64,000 bases of DNA from Celerinatantimonas sp046054165 (GTDB lineage: Bacteria; Pseudomonadota; Gammaproteobacteria; Enterobacterales; Celerinatantimonadaceae), in contig NZ_JBFNXK010000015.1 in the NCBI RefSeq assembly GCF_046054165.1, forward strand, positions 1 to 64,000, given 5' to 3'. Below, piece by piece: positions 1-9,401 of this stretch (positions are counted from its first letter, which is position 1; every line of letters starts with the position of its first letter). The position numbers were made by a program, and so were the translations under genes. A model generated the notes under the pieces. The model had not been told where the DNA came from, ran no database searches, and was given only the letters and a program-made list of their open reading frames with translations.

Positions 1-40
1 CTCAGGCTGGTTTTTTGCTTTATAAGAATGAGTACAACGA

Positions 41-2299
41 CTAAAGCTGCTCTTCAGCAACCTTGTTATAAGCAAAAATCAGTTCGTCACCCTCAACACT
101 GACATCAACATGTCCCCCGTGATTTAACTGACCAAACAAAATTTCATTTGCCAGAGGTTTGCGCAGCTGTTCTCGGATCATTCGAGCCATTGGCCGTGCG
201 CCCATCAGCGGATCGTAACCTTTTTTGGCTAACCATTCCCGAGCCTGATTATCGACTTCGAGAGATACACCATTCGCATCCAACTGAGCTTGGAGTTCAA
301 CAATAAACTTATCAACAACCCGATCAATGACGTTTTCATCCAATGAATTAAACCAAATGATACTGTCAAGGCGGTTACGGAACTCTGGAGAGAAAATCCG
401 ATTAATTTCTTCCATCGCATCATAACTATGATCTTGTTGTTTAAAGCCAATAGTACTGCGCTGGGTCTCTTTCACTCCGGCATTACTGGTCATAACCAAG
501 ACCACGTTTCTAAAATCAGCCTGCCGACCGTTATTATCGGTTAAGGTGCCATGATCCATCACCTGCAATAACAGGTTAAAGACATCTTCGTGCGCTTTCT
601 CGATTTCATCCAAAAGAACCACACAATGAGGGTGTTTTAATACGGCATCCGTCAACAATCCCCCTTGATCGTAACCCACATAACCTGGAGGCGCACCGAT
701 CAAACGGGATACCGTATGCCGTTCCATATATTCGGACATATCAAAGCGAATCAGCTCGATTCCCATAGCTTTAGCCAATTGCTGAGTTACTTCAGTTTTT
801 CCGACCCCAGTAGGCCCCGCAAATAAAAACGACCCAACTGGTTTTTCCTCAGCCCCTAATCCAGAACGATTTAACCGAATCGCATCCACTAAAGCATCAA
901 TGGCTGGATCTTGCCCGAAGACCATCATTTTTAAAGTATCACCTAGTGTTTTAAGGACTTCACGATCAGTAGAAGACACTTTCTGTTCTGGAATGCGCGC
1001 TATTTTAGAAACAATAACTTCAATGTCAGTCACACCAATCGTTTTTTTACGCCGGCTAGCAGGAAGCATCCGCATGTTAGCACCAGCCTCATCAATCACA
1101 TCAATCGCTTTATCAGGTAGATGCCGTTCATTGATATATTTGGCAGCTAATTCAGCAGCAGCTCGAATCGCTTTATTGGTATACCGAACATCATGATGTG
1201 CTTCATAGCGGCTTTTCAAGCCCATCAAAATTTTAGTGGTATCATCAACACTCGGTTCAACGATATCGATTTTCTGAAAACGACGCGCTAAAGCCCGATC
1301 TTTTTCAAAAATCTGATTGTATTCCTGATAAGTCGTTGATCCCATGCACCGCAACACACCATTACTCAACAATGGTTTGATAAGGTTGGCTGCATCTAAC
1401 TGGCCACCAGATGCGGCACCGGCTCCGACAATCGTATGGATTTCATCAATAAACAAAATCGCATTATCAGCCTGTTCCAATTGTTTCAGTAATGTTTTAA
1501 ACCGTTTTTCAAAATCACCTCGATACTTAGTTCCCGCTAGCAAGGAGCCAATATCCAGAGAATAAATGGTAGCCCCTTTAATCACATCAGGCACTTCATC
1601 GTGAACAATGCGATAAGCCAATCCTTCAGCAATCGCTGTCTTGCCGACCCCAGCCTCGCCCACTAGCAATGGATTATTTTTTCGGCGACGACACAATACT
1701 TGAATGGTTCTAGAAAGTTCACTGTCTCGACCAATCAATGGGTCAATTTTACCATTCAGTACCTGCTGATTTAGATTGGTCGCAAAATTATCCAGTTGTT
1801 TTTGATCTTCAGATGCAGTGACTTCACTCTCTTCAGCGCCCATACTATTCGGCAGCTCATCATCCGCTTTACGAACACCATGAGAAATATAATTGACGAC
1901 ATCCAGCCGACTGACATCCGCACGTTTGAGGAAATAAACAGCCTGACTTTCTTGTTCACTAAAAATGGCAACCAATACATTAGCGCCGGTTACTTCATGA
2001 TTTCCCGATGACTGGACATGAAAAACAGCACGTTGCAAAACACGTTGAAACCCCAATGTGGGTTGGGTTTCACGTTCGCTGTCGTTAGGTGGAATAACAG
2101 GTGTAGTTTGCTCAATAAAATTATTAAGCTCTTCTTTTAGCTGGGACAAATTCACTCCACAAGCTTCCAGAGCTTCCCGAGCCGACGCATTGTCGATGAG
2201 GGCGCACAATAAATGTTCAACCGTCATGAATTCATGGTTTCTTTGGCGAGCTTCTTTGAACGCCTGATTCAGAGTAACCTCTAGTTCTTTGTTCAACAT
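41..2299 (-). CDS. clpA: ATP-dependent Clp protease ATP-binding subunit ClpA
   Basis: AAA+ unfoldase that feeds substrates into the ClpP peptidase in the cytoplasm. The 752-residue product has the family length. It has an N-terminal Clp repeat domain (about residues 1-145, where ClpS docks), a first AAA module with Walker A GEAGVGKT near residue 215 and Walker B ILFIDEIHT, and a second module with GPTGVGKT near residue 495 and VVLLDEIEKA. The C-terminal D2 domain contains GARPMARMI. The start is supported by GCAGGAG about 6 nt upstream. clpS lies directly upstream on the same strand, the usual gammaproteobacterial pairing, which points to N-end-rule proteolysis as a shared job. Confidence 0.98.
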   Translation of the reverse strand: MLNKELEVTLNQAFKEARQRNHEFMTVEHLLCALIDNASAREALEACGVNLSQLKEELNNFIEQTTPVIPPNDSERETQPTLGFQRVLQRAVFHVQSSGNHEVTGANVLVAIFSEQESQAVYFLKRADVSRLDVVNYISHGVRKADDELPNSMGAEESEVTASEDQKQLDNFATNLNQQVLNGKIDPLIGRDSELSRTIQVLCRRRKNNPLLVGEAGVGKTAIAEGLAYRIVHDEVPDVIKGATIYSLDIGSLLAGTKYRGDFEKRFKTLLKQLEQADNAILFIDEIHTIVGAGAASGGQLDAANLIKPLLSNGVLRCMGSTTYQEYNQIFEKDRALARRFQKIDIVEPSVDDTTKILMGLKSRYEAHHDVRYTNKAIRAAAELAAKYINERHLPDKAIDVIDEAGANMRMLPASRRKKTIGVTDIEVIVSKIARIPEQKVSSTDREVLKTLGDTLKMMVFGQDPAIDALVDAIRLNRSGLGAEEKPVGSFLFAGPTGVGKTEVTQQLAKAMGIELIRFDMSEYMERHTVSRLIGAPPGYVGYDQGGLLTDAVLKHPHCVVLLDEIEKAHEDVFNLLLQVMDHGTLTDNNGRQADFRNVVLVMTSNAGVKETQRSTIGFKQQDHSYDAMEEINRIFSPEFRNRLDSIIWFNSLDENVIDRVVDKFIVELQAQLDANGVSLEVDNQAREWLAKKGYDPLMGARPMARMIREQLRKPLANEILFGQLNHGGHVDVSVEGDELIFAYNKVAEEQL

Positions 2300-2360
2300 A
2301 GCTGACTCCTGCTAAACGACTCAACATCATTAACATTGACGATGTTGGTAAAAAATATTC

Positions 2361-2681
2361 TCAGGCCTTTTCCATAGTACAAAGCAATGGCTGCTCATTC
2401 TCCTTCGCGTATTGATTCACTTGTACCATTTTTGTTTCTGCCACTTCAGCAGTAAATACACCACAAACACCCTTACCATTATAATGAACAGTTAGCATGA
2501 CCTGTGTGGCTTTTTCAAGGTCCATATTAAAGAAAAGTTGTAACACCTCAACGACAAATTCCATAGGGGTATAGTCATCATTATTCAGTATGACCCTGTA
2601 CATTGAAGGCGGTACGACTTCTGTTCCAAGATTTGTTTTGGTTAACTCTTCAAAGTCTAGCCAACCTGATGATTTACTCAT
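2361..2681 (-). CDS. clpS: ClpS, ClpA adaptor for N-end-rule substrates
   Basis: Small adaptor (106 aa, family length) that binds the ClpA N-domain and hands over proteins with destabilising N-terminal residues. The core YRVILNNDDYTPMEFVVEVL carries the conserved NDDYTPMEFV signature, and the family's VHYNGKGVCGVFTAEVAETK segment follows. It lies 61 nt upstream of clpA on the same strand, so the two are probably co-transcribed. It is divergent from cspD, sharing a 203-bp promoter region. Confidence 0.97.
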   Translation of the reverse strand: MSKSSGWLDFEELTKTNLGTEVVPPSMYRVILNNDDYTPMEFVVEVLQLFFNMDLEKATQVMLTVHYNGKGVCGVFTAEVAETKMVQVNQYAKENEQPLLCTMEKA

Positions 2682-2884
2682 AACTCAAATATAGTATTAA
2701 AGACTCTCAGCTACCACATTAACCAGTTTATGTCGACAACGCCAGCAGATTTGAAAATTGTCACTTGACTGCTGGAACATTTTTACTAGATTGTAATTTG
2801 TCGCCGAAAATCATTACTTAAATGACACAATTTACATAATGATGGTGGCAAATTGGTAAGAACACAAGTATAGGGATATGTCGT

Positions 2885-3100
2885 ATGCCAACCGGAACAG
2901 TTAAATGGTTTAATAACGCTAAAGGATTTGGGTTCATTTGCCCAGATCAAGGCGGTGAAGATATTTTTGCACATTACTCAACCATTCAAATGGAAGGGTA
3001 CCGTACTTTAAAAGCCGGTCAGCACGTTCAATTTGAAATGCAGCAAGGCCCCAAAGGCAATCATGCCGTCAGCATCGTTTTCGATGAAGAGTCTAAATAA
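2885..3100 (+). CDS. cspD: CspD, cold-shock-like DNA-binding protein
   Basis: A single cold-shock domain of 71 residues with RNP1 KGFGFIC and RNP2 DIFAHYS, opening with the typical GTVKWFNNAKGF. In E. coli CspD is a stationary-phase inhibitor of replication. Its position divergent from clpS-clpA matches the cspD locus of enterics and vibrios, which favours CspD over the other Csp paralogues. The predicted ribosome site AGGGAT lies about 9 nt upstream of the start. A strong intrinsic terminator follows. Confidence 0.93.
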   Translation: MPTGTVKWFNNAKGFGFICPDQGGEDIFAHYSTIQMEGYRTLKAGQHVQFEMQQGPKGNHAVSIVFDEESK

Positions 3101-3126
3101 GCTGCGCTCAATGTAAGCAAATAGCC

Positions 3127-3150
3127 AAAGCAGGTCATTGACCTGCTTTT
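3127..3150 (+). terminator. intrinsic terminator of cspD
   Basis: Perfect 10-bp stem AAAGCAGGTC / GACCTGCTTT with a 3-nt ATT loop, followed by TTTC, 26 nt after the cspD stop. It isolates cspD from rluE. Confidence 0.85.
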
Positions 3151-3273
3151 CTTCATTATTATTCGGTGATCTAAAAAATAATCAACGATCGCCCTAATTA
3201 CCTGTATATCCTTCATCTTCTTTATTGTTAAGGCTTTGCTACAATAAGGACAAATACTTTTACTCTATTTCAT

Positions 3274-3918
3274 ATGCCGATTTCGCATCAAAAAGCACTC
3301 CCATCGCCCATTCGAGTCGTATTACTCAATAAACCATTTCAGGTTTTATGTCAGTTTAATGATGAACAAGGACGTCAAACGCTGGCTGATTTTATCCATG
3401 AGCCAGACATCTATGCCGCAGGAAGATTAGATCGAGATAGTGAAGGACTTCTGTTATTAACCAATCATGGCCCCTTACAACACCGTTTGGCCGAGCCTTC
3501 ACAAAAAATGCCCAAGACTTACTGGGCTCAAGTCGAAGGCGATATTACGGAGCAAGCGTTACAGCAATTGCAACATGGCGTTCAACTTAAGGATGGCCTA
3601 ACTCGCCCGGCTAAATCTCAAAAGATAGCGCCTCCCAAACTCTGGGAGCGAAACCCTCCGGTTCGGTTCCGGCAAAATATTCCAACCAGTTGGTTGTCAC
3701 TCACCATTACCGAAGGTCGTAATCGTCAAGTCCGTCGCATGACGGCTGCCGTAGGATTTCCGACTTTACGCTTAATTCGAGTTCAAATCGGTCCCTGGAA
3801 ACTGACGTCATTACAACCCGGGGAATCTCGAGACATAAGTGGGGACCCACAAATTGCGACGCTTTTAAAATCACCTAAAAGAAAGTCGTATCGTTCTCCT
3901 CGTTCCCCACAACGTTAA
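3274..3918 (+). CDS. rluE: 23S rRNA pseudouridine synthase RluE
   Basis: Pseudouridine synthase of the RsuA/RluE branch; RluE modifies U2457 of 23S rRNA. The 214-residue protein begins its catalytic domain directly (VVLLNKPFQVLCQF). It contains the catalytic-loop motif AAGRLDRDSEGLLLLT (catalytic Asp in GRLD) and the later LTITEGRNRQVRRMTAAVG block typical of this branch. It lacks the N-terminal S4 domain found in RsuA, which favours RluE. The C-terminal tail is basic (PKRKSYRSPRSPQR). No strong ribosome site precedes the ATG. In E. coli rluE also lies close to mnmA-hflD-purB; here nudJ is absent. Confidence 0.9.
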   Translation: MPISHQKALPSPIRVVLLNKPFQVLCQFNDEQGRQTLADFIHEPDIYAAGRLDRDSEGLLLLTNHGPLQHRLAEPSQKMPKTYWAQVEGDITEQALQQLQHGVQLKDGLTRPAKSQKIAPPKLWERNPPVRFRQNIPTSWLSLTITEGRNRQVRRMTAAVGFPTLRLIRVQIGPWKLTSLQPGESRDISGDPQIATLLKSPKRKSYRSPRSPQR

Positions 3919-4050
3919 AGCTATATAATAAGGGCCGTATTCAGCTTATATCCTCCAGATGAAATTGACATGGCATTCAGAGGGGATTGGATTTACACCC
4001 AACTTAGCCATTTAAGCTCAACCGCCCATAGTGATCAGGGGATCAGATTC

Positions 4051-4059
4051 TGCTAGAAT
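4051..4059 (+). promoter_or_regulatory. extended -10 promoter for mnmA-hflD-purB
   Basis: TGCTAGAAT is an extended -10 element (TGn plus TAGAAT) about 29 nt upstream of the mnmA start. No good -35 was found at the usual spacing, which is tolerated with an extended -10. It is placed to drive the three-gene block. Confidence 0.4.
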
Positions 4060-4087
4060 TGCCTCAAATTACAGGTAATGAATAATC

Positions 4088-5197
4088 ATGAACGAAAACA
4101 GCAACAAAAAAGTAATCGTCGGCATGTCTGGTGGGGTTGATTCATCAGTCTCAGCTTATCTTCTTCAACAACAAGGCTATCAAGTTGAAGGACTATTCAT
4201 GAAGAACTGGGAAGAAGATGACGGAACAGAATATTGTTCTGCAGCTGCCGATTTAGCCGATGCTCAAGCTGTTTGCGACAAACTGGGGATTGAATTACAT
4301 ACAGTTAATTTCGCAGCTGAGTATTGGGATAATGTATTCGAACATTTTCTGGAAGAATACAAAGCTGGACGAACTCCCAATCCAGATATCATGTGTAATA
4401 AAGAGATTAAATTTAAGGCGTTTCTTGAATTTGCAGCAGAAGAATTAGGGGCCGATTTAATCGCTACCGGACACTATGTCCGCAATACTTTCCAGGATGG
4501 ACACTGGAAAATGCTGCGAGGTCTAGATCCCAACAAAGATCAAAGCTATTTCCTATACACACTGAGTGAAAAACACATGGCTCAGACGCTGTTTCCAGTA
4601 GGCGAACTCGAAAAACCCGATGTTCGAAGAATTGCCGAAGAACAAGGGTTAGTGACAGCGGATAAAAAAGATTCGACCGGGATCTGTTTTATCGGTGAAC
4701 GTAAATTTACTGAATTTTTACAACAGTATCTTCCAGCACATCCTGGGCCTATCGAAACTTGTGAAGGTGAAATTATCGGAGAACATCAAGGGTTGATGTA
4801 CCATACGCTGGGTCAACGTAAGGGATTACACATTGGCGGAATGAAAGACGCCAATGAAGAGCCTTGGTATGTCGTTGATAAAGATGTTGAACGTAATGCG
4901 CTCATTGTCGGTCAAGGTCATGATCATCCTCGGCTTCGCTCTGAAGCTATGTTAGTGAAGCAGCTTCACTGGGTGGATCGCCAAATAAAGGCCGAGTCAT
5001 TTCGATGTGTCGTTAAAACCCGATATCGCCAAGCCGATATTCCATGTAGGGTTGTTCCTCAAGATAGCGATACTTTGATCGTTAATTTCGATGAATATCA
5101 AATCGCGGTCACCCCGGGACAATCAGCTGTCTTTTATCAAGGAGAAACTTGCTTGGGCGGTGGGATTATTGAAGCTCGCTATAAGGAACAACAGTAA
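4088..5197 (+). CDS. mnmA: tRNA-specific 2-thiouridylase MnmA
   Basis: Catalyses 2-thiolation of U34 in tRNA-Lys, -Glu and -Gln, taking sulfur from the Tus relay. The 369-residue product has the PP-loop SGGVDSS near residue 14, the nucleophile cysteine region NPDIMCNKEIKF and the second catalytic cysteine in STGICFIGERKF. The C-terminal beta-barrel region (LGQRKGLHIGG onward) is complete. The stop codon overlaps the hflD start by one base (TAATG), indicating translational coupling. Confidence 0.98.
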   Translation: MNENSNKKVIVGMSGGVDSSVSAYLLQQQGYQVEGLFMKNWEEDDGTEYCSAAADLADAQAVCDKLGIELHTVNFAAEYWDNVFEHFLEEYKAGRTPNPDIMCNKEIKFKAFLEFAAEELGADLIATGHYVRNTFQDGHWKMLRGLDPNKDQSYFLYTLSEKHMAQTLFPVGELEKPDVRRIAEEQGLVTADKKDSTGICFIGERKFTEFLQQYLPAHPGPIETCEGEIIGEHQGLMYHTLGQRKGLHIGGMKDANEEPWYVVDKDVERNALIVGQGHDHPRLRSEAMLVKQLHWVDRQIKAESFRCVVKTRYRQADIPCRVVPQDSDTLIVNFDEYQIAVTPGQSAVFYQGETCLGGGIIEARYKEQQ

Positions 5198-5820
5198 TGC
5201 CTCATACCATGCAAGAACAAGTTATTGCTTTTGCCGGATTGTGTCAGGCTGCACATCTTGTTCAACAATTTGCCCGGGATGGACAATGCGATAATAATGT
5301 ATTTATAGTTTCCCTAAAAAGCTTATTACAAACGGATCCTCCAACAACCGAATCGGTATATGGTTCAATAGCTTCATTACGAGTTGGCCTTCAGACCATG
5401 CGTCAACAGCTCGGGAACCAAAATGAGCAACGTGATCCTGAAATCACTCGTTATTTAATCGGTTTGATAGCGCTCTCCCGACGACTACTCAAACGAAATG
5501 ATATGCAATCGATGCTCGGAGAACGATTATCTCAGGTCAAACGGCAACTTACACATTTTGAAATCACTGATGAACAGGTGCAAGCTAACCTGGCATCCAT
5601 TTATAGTGATATTATTAGTCCTCTTGGAAGCCGTATTCAGGTCACCGGAGAGGCTCGTTTGCTGCAGCAAACCTCTGTCCAGAATAAAGTCAGAGCGACA
5701 CTCCTTTGTGGGATTCGTGCTGGTGTATTGTGGCAACAGGTAGGAGGCAAACGGTTGCAGCTTATTTTTGCAAGAAATAAGCTACTTTCACATGTTGAAA
5801 CATGTCTATCACAGCTCTAA
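5197..5820 (+). CDS. hflD: HflD family protein (lysogenization regulator homologue)
   Basis: A 207-residue, largely helical cytoplasmic or membrane-associated protein matching HflD of enterics, where it modulates lambda CII and hence lysogenization; its normal cellular role is not settled. Recognition rests on QVIAFAGLCQAA near the N-terminus, RYLIGLIALSRRL in the middle, IRAGVLWQQVGG near the C-terminus, and position between mnmA and purB. The start overlaps the mnmA stop by one base. The gene ends 26 nt before the purB start. Confidence 0.92.
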   Translation: MPHTMQEQVIAFAGLCQAAHLVQQFARDGQCDNNVFIVSLKSLLQTDPPTTESVYGSIASLRVGLQTMRQQLGNQNEQRDPEITRYLIGLIALSRRLLKRNDMQSMLGERLSQVKRQLTHFEITDEQVQANLASIYSDIISPLGSRIQVTGEARLLQQTSVQNKVRATLLCGIRAGVLWQQVGGKRLQLIFARNKLLSHVETCLSQL

Positions 5821-5846
5821 GCACTAACAAAAAGCAGGAGAACGCT

Positions 5847-7214
5847 ATGGAACTGTCAGCTCTGACAGCCATTTCCCCCATTGATGGCCGTTATGGTGAC
5901 AAAACAATTGAGCTTCGTTCGCTATGTAGCGAATTTGGCTTAATAAAATACCGAGTCACTGTAGAGGTCCGCTGGCTACAAAAACTAAGTACGCATCCGA
6001 ACATCGTTGAAGTTCCAGTATTTAGTGATCATGCAAATCAATTTTTAGAAGATATCATCAGTTCATTTAGTGAACAGGATGCCGCTCGAGTCAAAATGAT
6101 TGAGCGAACAACCAATCATGATGTAAAAGCGATTGAATATTTTCTTAAAGAAAAAGTGGCTGATCAGCCTGAAATTGCAGCTGTCAGTGAATTTATTCAT
6201 TTTGCTTGTACTTCTGAAGATATTAATAATCTATCTTATGGGCTCATGCTCAAAGAAGCACGGGATCACGTACTGCTTCCTTATCTGAATCAACTGCATG
6301 ATGCTATCGTTGAACTGGCACATAAAAATGCAGATATTCCTTTACTCTCCAGAACCCACGGCCAACCCGCATCACCGTCAACCGTCGGGAAAGAAATGGC
6401 CAACGTAGCCGCTCGGCTGCGTCGCCAAATCCGTCAGGTGACCCAAGTTGAATTATTAGGGAAAATCAATGGTGCCGTAGGGAACTACAACGCACATTTA
6501 AGCGCTTATCCTGACATCGACTGGCATCAATTTTCAGAAGAATTCGTAACAAGCTTGGGGTTGATCTGGAACCCTTATACCACTCAAATTGAACCACACG
6601 ATTATATTGCTGAACTATATGATGCCGTGGCTCGTTTTAATACCATCATTCTAGATTTCGATCGTGATATTTGGGGCTACATTTGTCTGGGGCACTTTAA
6701 GCAAAAAACTATTGCTGGTGAAATTGGCTCGTCAACCATGCCGCATAAAGTCAACCCAATCGATTTCGAGAATTCGGAAGGTAATTTGGGGATTGCCAAT
6801 GCAATCTTTGGCCATCTCGCTCGCAAACTTCCTCTTTCCCGTTGGCAACGAGACTTAACTGACTCAACGGTATTACGTAATCTAGGGGTTGCATTAGGGT
6901 ATTCGCTAATCGCCTATCAATCGACTCTCAAAGGGATCCGTAAGTTAGAAGTCAATGTTGCTAATTTGCAGAATGATTTGGATCACAACTGGGAAGTTTT
7001 AGCTGAACCTATTCAAACCGTAATGCGGCGTTATGGGATTGAAAAACCCTATGAAAAATTAAAAGAGCTAACTCGGGGTAAACGAGTTGATGCACAGATT
7101 ATGCAAAACTTTATTGATAGTTTGGAGCTACCGACCGAAGTTAAGGAAGAACTGAAAAAGCTCACGCCTGCAAATTATATTGGACAGGCAACAAAGCTTG
7201 CTCAAGATATTTAA
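5847..7214 (+). CDS. purB: adenylosuccinate lyase PurB
   Basis: Purine biosynthesis enzyme that cleaves SAICAR and adenylosuccinate, releasing fumarate. The superfamily signature GSSTMPHKVNPIDFEN and the catalytic-histidine regions (ERTTNHDVKAIEYF and LSRTHGQPASPS) are present. The start at 5847 gives 455 aa, close to the E. coli enzyme, and has AGGAG 6 nt upstream. An in-frame start at 5802 inside hflD would add 15 unconserved residues and was rejected. A 12-bp terminator follows. Confidence 0.98.
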   Translation: MELSALTAISPIDGRYGDKTIELRSLCSEFGLIKYRVTVEVRWLQKLSTHPNIVEVPVFSDHANQFLEDIISSFSEQDAARVKMIERTTNHDVKAIEYFLKEKVADQPEIAAVSEFIHFACTSEDINNLSYGLMLKEARDHVLLPYLNQLHDAIVELAHKNADIPLLSRTHGQPASPSTVGKEMANVAARLRRQIRQVTQVELLGKINGAVGNYNAHLSAYPDIDWHQFSEEFVTSLGLIWNPYTTQIEPHDYIAELYDAVARFNTIILDFDRDIWGYICLGHFKQKTIAGEIGSSTMPHKVNPIDFENSEGNLGIANAIFGHLARKLPLSRWQRDLTDSTVLRNLGVALGYSLIAYQSTLKGIRKLEVNVANLQNDLDHNWEVLAEPIQTVMRRYGIEKPYEKLKELTRGKRVDAQIMQNFIDSLELPTEVKEELKKLTPANYIGQATKLAQDI

Positions 7215-7220
7215 TCTTAT

Positions 7221-7251
7221 AAGATAGGTAGCTTGAGCTACCTATCTTTTC
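7221..7251 (+). terminator. intrinsic terminator of the mnmA-hflD-purB operon
   Basis: Perfect 12-bp stem AAGATAGGTAGC / GCTACCTATCTT with a TTGA loop and a short T run, starting 7 nt after the purB stop. Confidence 0.9.
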
Positions 7252-7268
7252 TAATGATAAATTCATCC

Positions 7269-8417
7269 ATGAAACTTAATTTTGATATTAACCATTTTAT
7301 GGTCGATCACTGGCAACGTGAACCGATCTTGATCCGCAATGCTATTGATTCATTTGTGGATCCTTTAACCATCGATGAACTAGCTGGGCTTGCAATGGAA
7401 GCAGAAGTCCAATCCCGAATGGTCACTATTCGCCAGGGGAATTGGCAATCCCAGGAAGGACCTTTTAGTGATTTTACTGAATTAGAACAGCCACAAAGTA
7501 CATTACTTGTTCAAGCGACCAATCACTGGAATCCCCAATGTAGCCAATTGGCCGCATTATTTTATTTTATCCCTAACTGGCGTTTTGACGATGTTATGGT
7601 GAGCTATGCGACCCCAAATGGGGGTGTAGGGCCTCATATTGATCAATATGGTGTATTTATCATTCAAGGCAATGGTGAACGACACTGGCAAGTTGGAGCA
7701 AGACAGCTTCTCCCTGAATGTTCTAATGGCGGGGGACTTCGTCAGTGTGCTCCTTTTACACCTATCATCGATGAAACACTAAAATCAGGTGATATGCTGT
7801 ATATTCCTCCAGGATGCCCTCATCATGGTACTGCGTTAACCAACTCGATGAGTTTTTCTGTTGGCTTCAGAGCCCCTGATCAATGTGAATTATTCAGCGC
7901 TTTCGCCGATTACCTGCTCGATCAGGAACAATCTTATACTCGTTATACTGATCCTGAGCTCAGTGCAGGTCATGCCTGGGGAGAAATTACCCGTCACCAG
8001 CAGCAAAAACTAGCCAGTCTTTTTCAAAGCATGGTGAATGATAGTCGCCAAATGCGAGATTTCTTCGGTCGCTATTTTTCTGAAACCCGGCGAGATATTG
8101 ATATTGTTCCATTAACTGATGATGAACAATTTACATCGATTCAACAATTACAAACCCAATTGGAGCAAGGTTACCAACTTCGACGAGTTGAAGGCTTGAA
8201 AGTATTATATCTACAAGGACTCAACGAACTCTTCATTGATGGCGAATCCTATCCTTTTGAAGGGATCCCCAATTTATATCAATGGCTTGCTAATCAGATG
8301 GAGCCGGAATCAACCACATTGCAAAAGGCACTTTTAGATACAGCATTTGCAACGCTGCTATTAAATTGGATTAATCAAGGCTATTGGTTCTGGGAAAAAC
8401 CAAGCTCAGACCAATAA
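7269..8417 (+). CDS. roxA: 50S ribosomal protein L16 arginine hydroxylase RoxA (YcfD family)
   Basis: JmjC-type Fe(II)/2-oxoglutarate oxygenase; the E. coli member hydroxylates an arginine of ribosomal protein L16. The 382-residue protein has the metal-binding HxD in VGPHIDQYGVFIIQG and the distal His in IPPGCPHHGTAL. The N-terminal DELAGLAMEAEVQSR and LLVQATNHW segments match YcfD closely. The C-terminal half holds the dimerisation and winged-helix regions. The ATG at 7269 is chosen over a TTG at 7233 that lies inside the purB terminator hairpin. The ribosome site is weak. Confidence 0.93.
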   Translation: MKLNFDINHFMVDHWQREPILIRNAIDSFVDPLTIDELAGLAMEAEVQSRMVTIRQGNWQSQEGPFSDFTELEQPQSTLLVQATNHWNPQCSQLAALFYFIPNWRFDDVMVSYATPNGGVGPHIDQYGVFIIQGNGERHWQVGARQLLPECSNGGGLRQCAPFTPIIDETLKSGDMLYIPPGCPHHGTALTNSMSFSVGFRAPDQCELFSAFADYLLDQEQSYTRYTDPELSAGHAWGEITRHQQQKLASLFQSMVNDSRQMRDFFGRYFSETRRDIDIVPLTDDEQFTSIQQLQTQLEQGYQLRRVEGLKVLYLQGLNELFIDGESYPFEGIPNLYQWLANQMEPESTTLQKALLDTAFATLLLNWINQGYWFWEKPSSDQ

Positions 8418-8424
8418 TATCAAT

Positions 8425-8456
8425 CCACTCAGTGGTATTTTTCTATCAGTGAGTGG
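8425..8456 (+). terminator. probable weak terminator hairpin after roxA
   Basis: CCACTCA and TGAGTGG form a 7-bp stem around an 18-nt T-rich loop, starting 8 nt after the roxA stop. There is no clean T tract, so termination is uncertain. Confidence 0.35.
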
Positions 8457-8583
8457 CATTTCATCACCCGCTTATTCTCCGGTCCATTATAGATCCGCTA
8501 AATCAGATCTTGCAGCATCGATACTTGAATTTATAATAATTGGGTAACATACTGCTTACATATATTTTTATCGGACCGCTGTC

Positions 8584-9282
8584 ATGGAAACGATCAAATT
8601 CCCTTTGGCACATCGTCAGAATGGATCTTTTTTTATTCTGTCCGGTATTATTACAGCCTTAGTAAGCCTTCTATTGCTCTATATATTTGGCACGAAGCTG
8701 TTCAGTATCGCCGCTTCGTTCATGATCATTCTGGCCTACATTGGACTGCGCATTGGTTTTTCTAAAATAGTTCAACCTTACTACGGTGTTGTAGTTTGCC
8801 ACGACCATCTTCAGTTTCACCATAGTTATGGCGGGTGGTCGCTGCAATGGTCCCAAATTCAGCGGATTGGTATTCCATATGTCGGCCGAGGATTTGAACG
8901 TCGGGAACTCGGATATATTGGGTTGCGTATCGTCGATTATCAATCCATCCTAGAGACCATCTCTCCTCGATTGTGTGCCCATTTATTAACCGAACAGCGT
9001 TCCGCTTTACTCGCAGCCTTGCGAGCTGATTGCTCGAACATAAACAGCGTTAGTGACCAGCTATTAGAAGATGACTATTTTGTCACTCAGGGAAAAACCT
9101 ATCATGGGTTACTGGCGATGTTCGGTCAGCGAATGGAAAAATTACGCCAACTGACAGGCTATGATTTATTCATTGATCAAGGGGTCATCGACGAACCATG
9201 TGAGCAATTTCTTCCACTCATTCGCCAATACTTAGTCACCGGGAAAGCGGCTCTTTTACGTGCCCCAGAGTCAATTGAATGA
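8584..9282 (+). CDS. membrane protein resembling the DUF2982 family
   Basis: A 232-residue protein of unknown function. Two hydrophobic segments lie near the N-terminus (about residues 17-37 and 40-60), followed by a soluble domain of mixed strand and helix starting near YYGVVVCHDHLQFHHSYGGW. The arrangement and the GWSLQWSQIQRIGIP region resemble the DUF2982 proteins of Vibrio and Shewanella, but this is from memory of the family. The promoter probably includes TATAAT near 8533. A bidirectional terminator follows. It stands alone between roxA and the convergent GH106 gene. Confidence 0.7.
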   Translation: METIKFPLAHRQNGSFFILSGIITALVSLLLLYIFGTKLFSIAASFMIILAYIGLRIGFSKIVQPYYGVVVCHDHLQFHHSYGGWSLQWSQIQRIGIPYVGRGFERRELGYIGLRIVDYQSILETISPRLCAHLLTEQRSALLAALRADCSNINSVSDQLLEDDYFVTQGKTYHGLLAMFGQRMEKLRQLTGYDLFIDQGVIDEPCEQFLPLIRQYLVTGKAALLRAPESIE

Positions 9283-9339
9283 TTATAGGATGTCCCTAAT
9301 CACACTTGCACAATCAAAATATTGATGCGGATGAAAAAC

Positions 9340-9370
9340 AAAACACCCGATCAATTTTATCGGGCGTTTT
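9340..9370. terminator. bidirectional terminator between the 8584 gene and the GH106 gene
   Basis: AAAACACCCGAT and ATCGGGCGTTTT form a 12-bp stem (one A/C mismatch on the + RNA, a G-U pair on the - RNA) with T runs on both sides. It serves both convergent genes. Confidence 0.8.
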
Positions 9371-9401
9371 TATTTTAACTCACTCTATACTAATAAATTG
9401 C

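Noticed and set aside
1..40. Possible terminator half at the left edge (CTGG followed by six T)
   Set aside because: Only one arm could be inside the window, so the stem cannot be verified.
3970..4056. 28-codon open frame upstream of mnmA, considered as a nudJ remnant
   Set aside because: No Nudix motif and no resemblance to NudJ; it ends inside the mnmA promoter.
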